Origin: Hofstenia miamia
Lineage: Eukaryota > Xenacoelomorpha > Acoela
Length of the DNA stretch: 64,000 bases
Assembly: GCA_004352715.1 (NCBI GenBank)
Contig: SCFE01000090.1
Coordinates: forward strand, 1,312,036-1,376,035
Direction: 5' to 3'
Of this stretch, positions 1 to 10,299 are shown piece by piece. The translations under genes were made by a program, and so were the position numbers. Under the pieces are notes generated by a model. That model was not told the DNA's origin and ran no database searches. It worked only from the letters and a program-made list of their open reading frames with translations. Numbering within the stretch: position 1 is the stretch's first letter; each line of letters opens with the position of its first letter.

Positions 1-245
1 TACGAGAGGCATTGTTAATTCTTCTCACACTGCCAGCAACAACGTGTACTGTTGAGAGGTCCTTTAGCACACTGAGAAGAGTAAAAACTTGGCTGCGATC
101 AACGATGTCAGATGAACGTCTCTCTGGTTTATGTATGATCAGCGTGCATCGTGAAAAAATAAATAAAAATAAACAAATATTCATTGAAAAGGTGATTGAA
201 AAATTTGGAAGTGAAACCAGAAGGCTTCAATTCCTTTTCAAATAA
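1..245 (+). CDS. hAT-family transposase, C-terminal dimerisation region (partial, enters from the left edge)
   Basis: The reading frame is open from the first base to the stop at 243-245. It reads about 80 residues typical of the hAT C-terminal dimerisation domain, with the signature TLPATTCTVERSFSTLRRVK followed by TWLRSTM and a SDERLSGL block. This domain mediates transposase dimerisation and completes the catalytic fold in hAT transposases, including those domesticated as zinc-finger MYM-type proteins. The start lies outside the window, so I cannot say whether the upstream DDE residues survive. There is no stop or frameshift in the visible part, which suggests a fairly young copy. A probable 3' terminal inverted repeat lies about 290 bp downstream, which supports a transposon rather than a domesticated host gene. 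Confidence 0.85.
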   Translation, partial: REALLILLTLPATTCTVERSFSTLRRVKTWLRSTMSDERLSGLCMISVHREKINKNKQIFIEKVIEKFGSETRRLQFLFK

Positions 246-502
246 AACATTGTAATTTTCATGTTCATTAAATAAATGAAATCGGCTGATATGTCTTTTC
301 CAAATTATAATGTTGCCTATATTCAATAACTAAATGTGTCAGTTTTACCATGCAAGTTAATATAATAGTATAATATTGAAATTAAACTTAATAAATTTAT
401 AAAGATATAAGACTTTTTGTCATTTTAATTTGTGAAAAAATAAATCGAAGCTAGATGCGAAATTTCGGATTATGAATTTTCAGTTTGATATATTCATATG
501 AT

Positions 503-547
503 TCTGCCCCCCCTGGAAAATTTTCTGCCGGTGCCACTGGATCCAGA
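503..547 (+). mobile_element. hAT 3' terminal inverted repeat and possible 8-bp target duplication
   Basis: Read on the complementary strand, the sequence begins CAGTGGCACCGGCAG and runs into a G-rich tract. This resembles the CAGTGGCG...GGGG ends of many hAT elements. The element would end at 539, and 540-547 (GATCCAGA) would be the target-site duplicate. The 5' end is outside the window, so neither inverted repeat pairing nor duplication can be verified here. Confidence 0.6.
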
Positions 548-570
548 TGATGAAAATAATATGATACACT

Positions 571-717
571 GATTTAACAACAACAGAAAAAGAAACTGTA
601 CTGAAACTAATAAAGCAAGTGGAGTTCATAAATGCGCAATGGGAAGAACCAATAGCAGAAACCCTAATTAAGGAAGCAGATGCACTAGTCCATGGAGGGA
701 AAGCAATCCTAAAATAA
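571..717 (+). pseudogene. Coding-like fragment next to the hAT end, unrecognised
   Basis: An open stretch of about 48 codons ends with TAA at 715-717. It reads like real protein (Glu/Lys-rich, with EFINAQWEEPIAETLIKEAD in the middle) and follows directly on the hAT terminus. There is no start codon in a convincing context, and I do not recognise a family. It could be an exon or transposon ORF interrupted by the hAT insertion, or chance. Confidence 0.25.
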
Positions 718-2534
718 ATGCAGCCTGAGGGGTGCATAGCATAATCCAATAAAAATAGAAAAACACAACCAAGAGATTAAGATCAAAACAATGAAGAACA
801 AAAAAAGAAATGCTTTACTATGTTTCATTTGTTAACAAACTGATTAATTAAATTGTATAGACAAATATCAGCCACAAACAATTTTTGACATAAATCAGTG
901 TGGATAAAATGCTCCACATTTATTTTAGTTCTTGGACATAAGACATGCAAAACTTCTATGTGTTATAACAGAAATTGTATGACAACAGGTACTTGTTTTC
1001 ACTATCAATATGTTTATAAAAAATTTGTATAAATAGTTACTGAGAAACTTAGTTGATGGTGAAATAAATTCTTCAGAATTACTTTTACCTTTTATTCTGG
1101 TTTGATTTATTATTAAAATGTGAAGCTAAGCAATTCATGCAAAGTAATGATCAGGAAACCACAGTGAGGACAACTATTGAGGTCTAAGATCCTGATTGAG
1201 AAATGTGTTTAAGTTACAAATAGGTATAGGGCTTTTCTAATTGTGCTTAGCTCACTATCATTTGAATTTATTGTACATGTAGTAACAAATTTGAGAAAGG
1301 CAAAGTAGCCAACACTAGGATTTCTTATATTTTATTTTAGATCCAAATTATATTGACAATAATTGACTGATAACCAACTGAATTTATTGGATGATTTGTT
1401 ATTGTATTTTACATGTAGGTTAGGAAGCTGCTTTTTATCCAATAATTGTATATATGTTTTTTAATCATGTTTAGATGTAGCATAGCAGGTAGTGTCTATT
1501 TGTAGTAGTAGTTTAGTGGTTATAACTTTCATTACACATTGAGACTGAGAATAAGTTGAGAAGTGTTATGTTTATTTATTCACTGATTATTAGGGCACAC
1601 ATAATACTCTTTCCTCTTTGAGCTTGAGCTGAGCCATCAGTGGTTGGAGCTCTTGCAAGGAATGGAATGTTGGTGAATGGATATGGTGTCAGGATGATGC
1701 CCATTACCAAACTGGAGTTGGATGTTACCTAAACAGTAATCAGTTACAAATTAACAGAAATTAATATTAGTCATTTCTAAAGCTATTCTAAAGACTATGC
1801 AGTTTAGGAGCTAGACATTGCCCTGCAATGGGAATCTGTAACACAAAGGATTAAAATACCATTGTCAATTGCACATCCTGGCCTGGGTGATGATTCTACA
1901 CTATAATCTAATATGAAAGTTAGCAAATTTGGCTAATTTATTTTAAAATACCATTGTTTGTCAAACTCTTCCTCATTAATGCTCTCAATATTACTTAATA
2001 CATAACAATTTTGATTTTTATTGTGCATTATATTAAATTCTACAACATTATTTAATTTCATGTGTTGTATGTCTCTTTTGCACATTTAATATTTTGGAAG
2101 CTCAATTTGTACCTGTTACTCAATTTGTATCAATTACTGGGTTGTGCCTTAATTACTTTAAATGGTTCCACCCATAATGATCTTTTTTTCTTGACTTGAT
2201 TTAAGTCATGTCCCTTCTCAACAGTCTATGCATAGACTAGATCCCCAATTTATGAGGTTTATCATAGATCTTTTTGTTATTATTTCTCTCTTGTCTTACT
2301 GCTGCAAATGGTCTCCTGAACTTCCATTAAGAGTTTTTATATTATTTTCATGTATTTGTTAATGATATCTTTGTAGTAGTTTGTATACTGCAGTGCTAGG
2401 GGGTCAATAACTTTCTGCTGAACATTGCTTTGAATGGTGTTGTCCCCATCATTAAATGCACTGAGGTGTTGTAGAAGTATTTGATCATTACCATCACTTG
2501 TTCCCATTGTCTTCCTCTGATTCAGGATATCATT
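718..2534. other. AT-rich stretch without recognisable genes
   Basis: I see no ORF with family similarity, no RNA gene and no clear terminal repeats. It lies downstream (3') of the Gypsy pol remnant, which is on the - strand, so a 3' LTR could lie here. I did not find a matching 5' copy by eye. Confidence 0.4.
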
Positions 2535-3075
2535 CCTCTAATCAGTTTGATTAATGTTTAGTTGAGTCTTTCTGCTTACTCTGTTCACCTGTGGAAGGTA
2601 TACTGTGATTTTCCCATTTCAAGCTCCACCAGTGTTGTCAGTTCTTCAAAAAGTTTGCTCTTGAACTATACTCCCCTATCTATTATTATGTTTTCCATAA
2701 CTGCAAACTTTAGAATCCATTCCTTCACTATTTTTCCAGTGACTACTTTGGCTGTGGTTGAATCAAATGGCAATATTCTACAGTATCTTGTGAAGTTATT
2801 TATCATTACTAGTGCATGTTGGTGGCCATTGTCATCCTTCAACAATGTCTTGATGTCAATGTGTACTATTTCATTTGTTGAACTTGCAACTATCTTCTCT
2901 AGTGGTGTGTTATACCTTAGGGATTGCAATTTGTTATTTAGTAGACACTCTGTGCATTTATTGATTACATCTTCTACCACCTTTCTTACTCCTATCATTA
3001 TAAATCTCATGCTAAAAGTCATTTCCATTTGATTAATTCCAAGATGTCCTTTTCCATGTATCCATCTTAGTAGGT
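2535..3075 (-). pseudogene. Gypsy-type retrotransposon integrase remnant
   Basis: Read on the - strand, the segment carries an HHCC-like zinc finger (HGKGHLGINQME ... NKCTECLLNN), then the integrase core: HIDIKTLLKDDNGHQHALVM, FTRYCRILPFDSTTAKVV and ENIIIDRGV, where the first two catalytic aspartates of the DDE triad fall. The third acidic residue is visible at about 2,560 in AERLN, after several stop codons. Integrase inserts the reverse-transcribed DNA into the genome. Only about 120 residues are open in one frame, and the rest is broken by stops, so it is a dead copy. The order integrase - RNase H - RT - protease, read leftwards in reverse, matches Gypsy (Metaviridae) pol. Confidence 0.85.
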
Positions 3076-3269
3076 CAATCTTATAATACTTGGGTATTGC
3101 TATTCTGCTATTCTTAGACTTTGGCCCCTGGCTTAAAGTAGCTTTTTATCATTAATTTTCTATTTGCCCCTCCTGAAATATGAGTTTGCTTCATTATTGA
3201 TAAGCATCTCTCAATTGTTTACTTTTTTTCTTATCTCCACCAGGGCTCTATTTATATTTTTGTTTTTCT

Positions 3270-3850
3270 ATTATTTTGTCTTCCAATATCTTGTCTTTGA
3301 TAGCCATCTAGTAGTTTTTACATACTTGTTATGTGGGAGGAATTTGAACTTCATTTTTTCTCCATCCTCTTTTAGGGCATTTCTGTGGTATTCTGGTAGG
3401 GCTGTCAAAAAATCTGCATTTATGTGCAGTGTCCCTTTCCTGTGTTCCACCTTGAATTTGCATTTGCTTAAGAATTGTGACAGCATTAACAATTTAACAC
3501 CTGTGAATTTTTTCAGGAAAAATAGCTTGGTTTTGTGTCATCTGTTCTAACTCAGAATTCTTTTCCAAATAAGAAGTGCCCAATTTTTTGATACTTTCAA
3601 TTAGTGCTAGAGTCTCCAGTTTGGACATTCCAAAGATTTTCTTATTCTTGTAATTTTCAGTGAAACCATTGAATTGGTTTCTCTGCACCATTCTTTATTT
3701 GTGTCAGGCTGATGCCTATTACTACTTTGCTTGCATCACATTTGAGTATGAAAGTCTTGCAGTAGTCTGGAGTGTTGAGTGATGGAATTTTTTGCAAATT
3801 CCTTTTTTTATCAAATCCAGTTCCTCCTGTTCCTGCCATGTCCATATGAA
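3270..3850 (-). pseudogene. Gypsy RNase H remnant
   Basis: On the - strand this reads TPDYCKTFILKCDASKVVIG followed by PIQWFH, the start of a Gypsy-type RNase H with its first catalytic Asp (CDAS). Downstream, FKVEHRKGTLHINADFLTAL is the end of the domain, equivalent to the usual G-x-x-N-x-x-A-D-x-L-S-R motif. The parts are in different frames and separated by stops. RNase H removes the RNA template during reverse transcription. This copy cannot make a working enzyme. Confidence 0.8.
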
Positions 3851-4950
3851 GCAGATGTTTTTCTTCAATAAGTTTATCATTCTCACAGATTTTTCAGCCA
3901 GTTTTAAAATGAATGTATTGTAATAGTTAAAAAACCCATGATTCACTGCAGATCCATTCTATTTTCTGATTTCAATGTCTTTTACCATTTCCCTTTCATC
4001 TTCTTTCATCTTTATTATGCTATGTTTGATATCTCTAAACAGAATTAATATTTTACTTTTTAGAATATCATACTTGTTTCAATTTTCACATAGTCAGGCA
4101 TTGTGAAGTATAGAGAGCATTTTATCTAATTTCTTTTACCATTTTGCTAGCCACTAGGATCTTGTTTATATAAGCAGATACACCATCATTTATCTTGTGT
4201 CCATCATTTTTAGTACTGAGTAATGTAGCACTGGAATGTTACTTGGGCATTGCATAGAATGAATGCCATATATACCCATTCATATAATCTGTACACCCTA
4301 ACTCACCTGCCAAAATGCACTACAGAGGTTTATTGTGCTAAAAAATTTGTACTGTGTTGCATGGTAAAGTGTGTCTTCTATGCACAATAGTGAATATGCA
4401 TCCTTTTTGTTAAATTGTTAAGTTTTCTGAAGTCAATGGACAATTGATCTTTATTTCCTTGTTAAATAAACAGTGTTGGTATGGCATACAGACTTTTACT
4501 GTCTGATATGATGCAATTGTCCAGCAGCTCTTGTAGAATGTTGTTATATTAATTTTTCAGGCATTCCAGCACTTGCTGTACTTGCAATCTTATTGGTGTG
4601 TCCATTGTTGTTACTGTCTTGTGGGTTTCTCCCATGGCTTTGCCCTCACTTATCTCTCTGAATTTGAATGTCCATCCATATTTGTTCAGGAGGGTCCTCA
4701 ATTGATCTCTCTGGTGTTCTGTTAGATGTTGGTAATCATCATCATTTATCATGGGAGTTTTCTCTGGTTGTTTTTCATCCTCTATTTTGATTGCATTTAT
4801 GCTTTTCATAGTGTCTTTTTTTTCAACATGTGTTTTTGTTCTCAAAATTGTCACTGCATCCTGCTTGAGGCTTACAATTCTGTTTATACAGTTCATCATC
4901 AGTAACATGCCAATTCCATCATTTACCACAAATATGCTCACCAGTATCAA
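3850..4950 (-). pseudogene. Gypsy reverse transcriptase remnant with destroyed active site
   Basis: The - strand ORF from 4,950 to 4,549 covers the protease-RT linker and the first RT strand (HLTEHQRDQLRTLLNKYGWT, then HKTVTTMDTPIRLQ). Further along, at about 4,161-4,172, the catalytic box reads Y-I-N-K within YINKILVASK, where Gypsy elements have Y-[IV]-D-D. Both catalytic aspartates are therefore lost. The region near 3,850 (TWQEQEELDLIKK) is the RT-RNase H connection in another frame. The segment is a multiply frameshifted pseudogene. Confidence 0.8.
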
Positions 4951-5339
4951 TGCTCTCTTTGTGTTTATACCTATTTGATCATATATTATTATGTTGTCTC
5001 TGTGTTTATTGTTTCAATCTCTTAGTATTTCCATTGGTTTGGTGCCATTTATATATTTCCTTCCAGTTTGAAATGGACTGCTTTCTTAGATTTGATCTCA
5101 ATTGATGTTGATAGGACTTCTTCCTGAACTTTGATGGCTTTCTTCTGGAAAATCACACAAAAAAATAACTTCATATGGCAGTGACAGTGTGTCAATTACT
5201 GTTAGGGTGTTAGAAAGACTACATCTGCAATTTTTATGTTAAATTTCTCTAGACTTCCTTTTGTTTCCATATAATCTCCTGATGCATTAATAACTCTGTG
5301 TTTCACTTTTCCCATTGACTCTCTTTGATGGCCCAAATT

Positions 5340-5455
5340 GTTTGGTCACTTACCTGTGATTACTGATATTGCAGCACATGTGTTGTAGATGTAAATTACT
5401 GTAATGTGTTTATTGGTTGAGTATTCTGTTGGCCTCCAACTAGGTTTATCAGGAA
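5340..5455 (-). pseudogene. Gypsy aspartic protease remnant, cut by an insertion
   Basis: On the - strand at about 5,353-5,385 the frame reads YNTCAAISVI, which aligns with the D-T/S-G-A-x-[IV]-S-x-[IV] active-site motif of retroelement proteases. The catalytic Asp is replaced by Asn and the Gly by Cys. The upstream part of the polyprotein stops at about 5,455, where a foreign 4.8-kb segment begins. Gag-like sequence resumes at 10,300. Confidence 0.6.
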
Positions 5456-5462
5456 TACCCAG

Positions 5463-5503
5463 TACTGGGTGGTGCGGGGGTTGCACCCCTCGACCCCGCA
5501 ATC
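5463..5503. repeat. GC-rich palindrome and hairpin at the left edge of the insertion
   Basis: The segment opens with a palindrome, CCCAGTACTGGG. Next comes a potential stem of GCGGGG with CCCCGC, and inside it a second option pairing GGGG with CCCC around TTGCA. Such dense GC is unusual here and is typical of structured transposon termini. Confidence 0.5.
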
Positions 5504-5609
5504 ATTTCAATTTTTTTCAATTAATATTTATTATCAGTAAATTGGACATCCAATTTCACACTACCATTTCGACAACCAATACCAAACTGATAATATTGCA
5601 ATTCCTGTA

Positions 5610-6071
5610 GTGTGTAGAACACAATGCAAATTGAAAACACATTTATTGAAAACAATTATGTATAGACAATCTGCATCAAATAATGGAAATGTGGATGGAT
5701 TTTGTAATCATAACTTCATTAATACTGCAGATATTTCGGTTTTGTCAAGCAGAAGCTTGGGTGCACAAAGGACTAGAAATTTCAAGTATCCTTCAGAAAA
5801 TTCCAATAATTCTAATTCTCAAATTGATATGGTCAACATGATAGGTGCGGCACATAGTAATAAACTATCTGATAAGCTTTATCACCACTACATTTTCTAT
5901 TCCAAGTTATTGATTAATATTCAATTGCATTGTATATATCATCATTACAATCTAATTGACTGCTACTGTCTGCAATGTTTTGTTGCTACAGAAAATTTGT
6001 GTTGCGGGAAACACACATGGTTTAATTATCTAGATTTAAGAGAACTATGCAATCAGCACACAATGTATTGA
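5610..6071 (+). CDS. Hypothetical 153-codon ORF with cysteine-rich C terminus
   Basis: This is an open frame of 153 codons starting at an ATG. The N-terminal half is polar and Ser/Asn-rich. The C-terminal third is cysteine-rich (IDCYCLQCF, then ENLCCGKHTW) and ends NYLDLRELCNQHTMY. I recognise no family. A diverged copy of the last 35 or so codons occurs at about 9,150-9,275 and ends NQHTMH before its stop. The nucleotide homology continues for about 200 bp past both stops. A conserved reading frame end in both copies is mild support that this was once coding. No promoter or splice signals are evident. It could be an exon captured by the insertion. Confidence 0.35.
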   Translation: MCRTQCKLKTHLLKTIMYRQSASNNGNVDGFCNHNFINTADISVLSSRSLGAQRTRNFKYPSENSNNSNSQIDMVNMIGAAHSNKLSDKLYHHYIFYSKLLINIQLHCIYHHYNLIDCYCLQCFVATENLCCGKHTWFNYLDLRELCNQHTMY

Positions 6072-6290
6072 ATTAGTATAATTAAATCCATTGTTTTATA
6101 TATGCGATGTGACTATATATGCTATGATATTATTCAAATGACAAATGTACATTTGTTACAAATATGAATAACTTATGGCTTAACTGTAAACAGATTTTAA
6201 ATTTTTCAAGAAAAGAAATATTTTTTACTCATGTTATTCAATTTTTGGGTTTTTACTAATCGATAATATGTGTATATAGATTTTCCATGT
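5940..6290 (+). repeat. Diverged direct repeat, copy 1 (partner 9,150-9,480)
   Basis: From the cysteine-rich codons (TGTTGCGGGAAACACACATG) through the stop and about 200 bp of AT-rich 3' sequence to ATCGATAATATG, this segment matches 9,150-9,480 with many substitutions. A third partial copy of the tail lies at 9,540-9,640. The copies are in the same orientation. Confidence 0.7.
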
Positions 6291-7632
6291 ACCATACAAT
6301 AATTTCATTATTGCATTAAATAAATAAAAATAAAACAAACGATCTAAGGCCAATTTGAAGGAACATTTGCAGTAGCATATTGAAATTTTAATGCTAAGAG
6401 TAGTATCTTTGATCTTTTTTCCTATGTAGAGGTTGCTATTGCTGCACCCTAAAGGGGCCCACAGCAATAACAACCGAATCATTCATTGGAAACATTCTCA
6501 AAACAAAATTTCTCATATTATTTAGATAAAGGGTAAATTTGAAATTGAATTTTGCTTCAATTCTTGAATTTGATATGCTCAGCATTTATATATAATAAAA
6601 TAGTTGATTTGTGTTGTTGAATACCTATATTTCTCAAATATATGGATTGTTACTTTATAAACAATTTCCAAAAAAACTAGATGTGAATGGAAGTTTAGCC
6701 ATAGGTTCGTGAAATTTGAATATCTGTCTGAACCCGGCATTTCAATATCCACCCAAAAATTGCAACTGGAAAAATTCAAAAAAGTTTTCGTAAATAAATC
6801 AGTTTGGATGCAGCAATAAAATATCATATTCTAGTTCTGGCTTATTCTTTCATAATAATGGTCATTTAACAATATCCAGGCTAAGACCGGAAAATGATTT
6901 CAACTTGTAAATTGTTATATTGTTCTAAAACATTGTTTTCTATTTGACTAAAATTATGTACTGCATTTTCTAAAACAGTAAATCCTTCAGTCTGAACATG
7001 ATAAAAATTAGAACATATGCTAAAGTTTAAACCTCAAGAAGTGCTATAATTAGAGAAAAGAAAATAATTATGTTTGCAGTTATTTTTATATTTAAGAAAT
7101 GTTAACATTTCTATAAAAAAACTTAACGGAAAATTCGAATTTATGATATTTGAAGCATTCTACAGCTTCCAATATTTCAAAAAAACTTTTCCTGCAATAT
7201 ATTTAGTGTTGCATAAAAGAAACATATATAAAAAAATAAATGGTTCCATAGTAAAACCATCAGAATGTAAACTACATTAATAGATACATATTTTATTCAT
7301 ATAATATTTTAAAATTTTTTTCGTATAACATTTTTAAAAATTTTAATTTTTTTGTATTATTAGGTTTCTTGAAAGCTTTTAGCTTTCAAGTTTTATTAAG
7401 AGAAACAACCTCAATAAAATTTTCAAGATTTAAAATTTTCTATAGAAATAATATAAATATATTTCAATATTGATGACATTCTAATGTATTGATACGAAAT
7501 ATTTCTTAGAATTCTACATAAATAAATGAATATAATGTATTAAAATGCCAGCTAGACAGTTTATTAGAAAGCACTATTGCCATGAAATAAAATCTGATTG
7601 CATGATTTAGTCTGAGAAAAACTTTAATTCTT

Positions 7633-7829
7633 AAAATTCGGTTTTGAAAAAGTTCGCAACTTACAAGAAAGATGTTGATCAAATCGAAAAATGACAAACG
7701 TTGTCACATGGAGCAATTAATTAATTATTTATTTCTATTATTTGCATTCTCATGATGTAGCAATTGAATAATTTCGCCTTTCGAATTTTGAGTATTTCTG
7801 TATATAATCGTTTTACATGTAAAGTTTAT
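7633..7829 (+). repeat. Direct repeat, copy 1 (partner 8,229-8,388)
   Basis: From AAAATTCGGTTTT to TTTACATGTAAAGTT the sequence is nearly identical to 8,229-8,388. This copy holds about 37 extra bases after AAACGTT (from about 7,702). In the second copy that junction is seamless, so either this copy gained them or the other lost them. Confidence 0.85.
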
Positions 7830-8228
7830 ATGCCATAATAGTATATAGTTTACTCCAAAGGTAAGTTCAAACATTTATATAGAAATGGTAACTAAGTAAA
7901 ACCTTACAAATTAAATATGGGTATTCTTAGTTCTTTTCCGCATTGCAGAAAAGGTCTCAGCATATGGCCATTATTATATATTTGGAGGAAATTTTATCAA
8001 ACCTAATTTTAATACAAATAATAGTTATGTAATATTGTCGAAATTTAAATCAATTATATTTATCACCCAAACATAGTTTAAACTTATAAAATCCCTAGAT
8101 TAATTGTATGATTGTTATAGAGCTATTCAGATCGTCCCCAATGGTACATGGACTGTGTGTATAGCACAAAAAACGTTTGGATTAATAACTCTCCAAATAT
8201 GATCTACTCTATTAAATGTTATAGACCA

Positions 8229-8388
8229 CTTAAAATTCGGTTTTCAAAAAGTTCGCAAATTACAAGAAAGATGTTGATCAAATCGAAAAATGACAAACGT
8301 TATTTGCATTCTCATGATGTAGCAATTGAATAATTTCGCCTTTCGAATTTTGAGTATTTCTGTATATAATCGTTTTACATGTAAAGTT
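8229..8388 (+). repeat. Direct repeat, copy 2 (partner 7,633-7,829)
   Basis: This is the second copy of the pair described at 7,633. It supplies the start of the 115-codon ORF at 8,326-8,673. Identity to the first copy is about 98 percent outside the indel, so the duplication is much younger than the 5,940/9,150 pair. Confidence 0.85.
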
Positions 8389-8673
8389 AATGTATGTTTA
8401 AAGTTAATTCGAAAAAGCCTTCTTTGTCAAGATGTCTTATATCTAAGAGCTGCTAATTACAAGAAATTGTGCACGGATTTCATCCCAAATATCTGCGCAA
8501 TTCAATATCATATCAGCGAACTTATTTCATTAAAATTTGATTGCGAAAATTACATGAATTTTAAAAATATTCTATCTTTACAAGTCGATTTCTTGTGGGA
8601 AGATTTTCATATCAAGATATTTAAAATGGATAGTATAAACTTTTTCCGACATTACTTCCAACAACATTGCTAG
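8326..8673 (+). CDS. Hypothetical 115-codon ORF, unrecognised
   Basis: This is an open frame of 115 codons whose first 20 codons lie in a directly repeated segment. It is rich in Ile/Phe/Lys/Asn, as expected for translated AT-rich DNA, with five cysteines in the middle (LLCQDVLYLRAANYKKLCTD). I see no recognisable domain. It could be a remnant of whatever gene the insertion carried, or chance. Confidence 0.2.
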   Translation: MNNFAFRILSISVYNRFTCKVNVCLKLIRKSLLCQDVLYLRAANYKKLCTDFIPNICAIQYHISELISLKFDCENYMNFKNILSLQVDFLWEDFHIKIFKMDSINFFRHYFQQHC

Positions 8674-9149
8674 GGTTCATCAAAGGTTTTACAATAATTA
8701 TACATCAAATTAAATTTTACTGACTATTATTGAATTTTGTTAATAATTTCTTCAATCTTTAAAATTCAAATGAGTATATATAACATTATTTCATTAGTGT
8801 TCTATTGGAAGTCAGAAAGCCAGCATCAAAATCAAAACAATAATAGCTATACACTTAGTAGGTGCAAATATATTATTTGGATAATCACACTAATTTCATT
8901 GAAATTACTCTAACTTTATATTACATTTAGCCGCCCTAGATACATCTTCTGTGAAATCATTTATTGCTTTGAGTAAATAGGTATCCCATCCTGTCAAGAG
9001 CATATATAAATATGATTCTCAACAGAATACAAAACTTTAAAGTTATTTAGGATGAACGCATCATGATGTAATTTGAATTTAGTTACTTTTAATTAATTTT
9101 TCCACAAGTCCTCTGATTAATGTTGAAATTCATTGCACATATGATATCT

Positions 9150-9480
9150 AATTGTTATTAATAGCAGCAGAGCAAAATTTTATTGTTGTTATGGAAAATG
9201 TGAATGCGGGAAACATGCATGTATTAGTTATCTTCATTTAACAGAAATGCTCAATCAACACACAATGCATTAAATCGACATAAAAAATCAATTGTTTCAC
9301 ATACTTGATATCACTATGTATTTTATGATATTTAATAAATAACAAATGTACATTCATATTAAATGTAAATATCATTTAATTGAATTCCAAACAGATTTCT
9401 ATTGTTATTATTGATGAAACGTCTTTCACTCATGTGCCTAAAATTTTGTGCTTTTCAAAAAATCGATAATATGGGTAGAT
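9150..9480 (+). repeat. Diverged direct repeat, copy 2 (partner 5,940-6,290)
   Basis: It contains the codons CYGKCECGKHACISYLHL and the end LNQHTMH before a stop. These align with the C terminus of the ORF at 5,610-6,071, and the homology continues into the 3' AT-rich sequence. The upstream codons are not open over the same length. Confidence 0.65.
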
Positions 9481-10253
9481 AGTTTATTGCAGTTACTATC
9501 TAATATCAATTATTGAGGGCACCAGAGTTTAAATGCAAAATATACATTTTAATGCTATTATTATTAATGAAATGTTTTTCACTAATGTGCCTAAAATTTT
9601 GGGCTTTTTGGAAAATCGGAAATATAAGTATATAGTGCTTTTCAAGTACTATATAATAGTTTAAATTCAAAGTCTAAGTGTCCAATAATGAAGACACAGG
9701 AGCACTTTTAAACGATTTTCTTAAATTGCCAATTTAAGCCTAAAATATGTGGAAATCTCCCAATTTTTTTATTTTTGTTATTTAAACAATTCAGTTGCGC
9801 ATTTTTTGGCATTGGTCCGAAGTTGATGGGATCAAATCTGGCAGAGAAATTGAAGCTGGAAAATTTGGAATCAATTAAATTGCTTAAAACAAAAAGCCTA
9901 AATTCTAGGCTTCTACTTGATGGATTTAAAAATTTCTTTTAATATTCCTTTGCGCCCAACACCATTGTTTAAAACAAAAAAAAAATTTCTAAAATTCGAG
10001 CAAAATTGAGTGTGCAAATTGAGAAATTGTTTTCTATGCTTACACTATTTTTCCATGCATAGACTCAAATCAGAATCCTATTGGCTGTTACTTTCAAAGA
10101 AAAACTTTGAGGGCTTTTTTTCACCATGAAAAAGTGAAAAGCATCTTTAGCAAAAAAAATTTCATAGGGTATTAGGGGGTCAAAGAATCGGTATGCAAAA
10201 TTTTAAAAATTTCTGACGACCAGCGGATTCAAAACCGGAAAAAAGCTTCTATC

Positions 10254-10289
10254 AGCGGCGTGATACGGGACCCTGCCCGCACGCCGCAC
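10254..10289. repeat. GC-rich hairpin at the right edge of the insertion
   Basis: GCGGCGTG pairs with CACGCCGC, and immediately inside CGGG pairs with CCCG. This gives a 12-bp, almost all-GC stem with a three-base bulge and a six-base loop. It sits a few bases before Gypsy-like sequence resumes. Terminal hairpins like this occur at Helitron 3' ends, but I do not see the expected CTRR end after it. Confidence 0.6.
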
Positions 10290-10299
10290 ATTGTATGGC

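Larger units (their letters stand above)
5455..10290. mobile_element. Unclassified insertion of about 4.8 kb inside the Gypsy element
   Basis: Gag-like sequence on the right and protease-RT sequence on the left belong to one - strand Gypsy element but are separated by this segment, so it looks like a nested insertion. Its edges carry GC-rich hairpins that stand out against the AT-rich surroundings. Inside there are two pairs of diverged direct repeats and a few short ORFs, but no transposase, RT, Rep/helicase or integrase that I can recognise. I could not pair terminal inverted repeats or a target duplication with confidence. It may be a non-autonomous DNA element or a Helitron-like relic. 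The exact boundaries are uncertain by tens of bases. Confidence 0.45.

Noticed and set aside
2562-3550. Two + strand ORFs of 156 and 128 codons
   Set aside because: They are antisense shadows of the integrase and RNase H remnants on the - strand, which show clear family motifs.
5455-10290. Helitron identity for the large insertion
   Set aside because: A hairpin near the right edge is suggestive, but there is no CTRR 3' end after it, no 5' TC that I can fix and no Rep/helicase coding. Left as unclassified.
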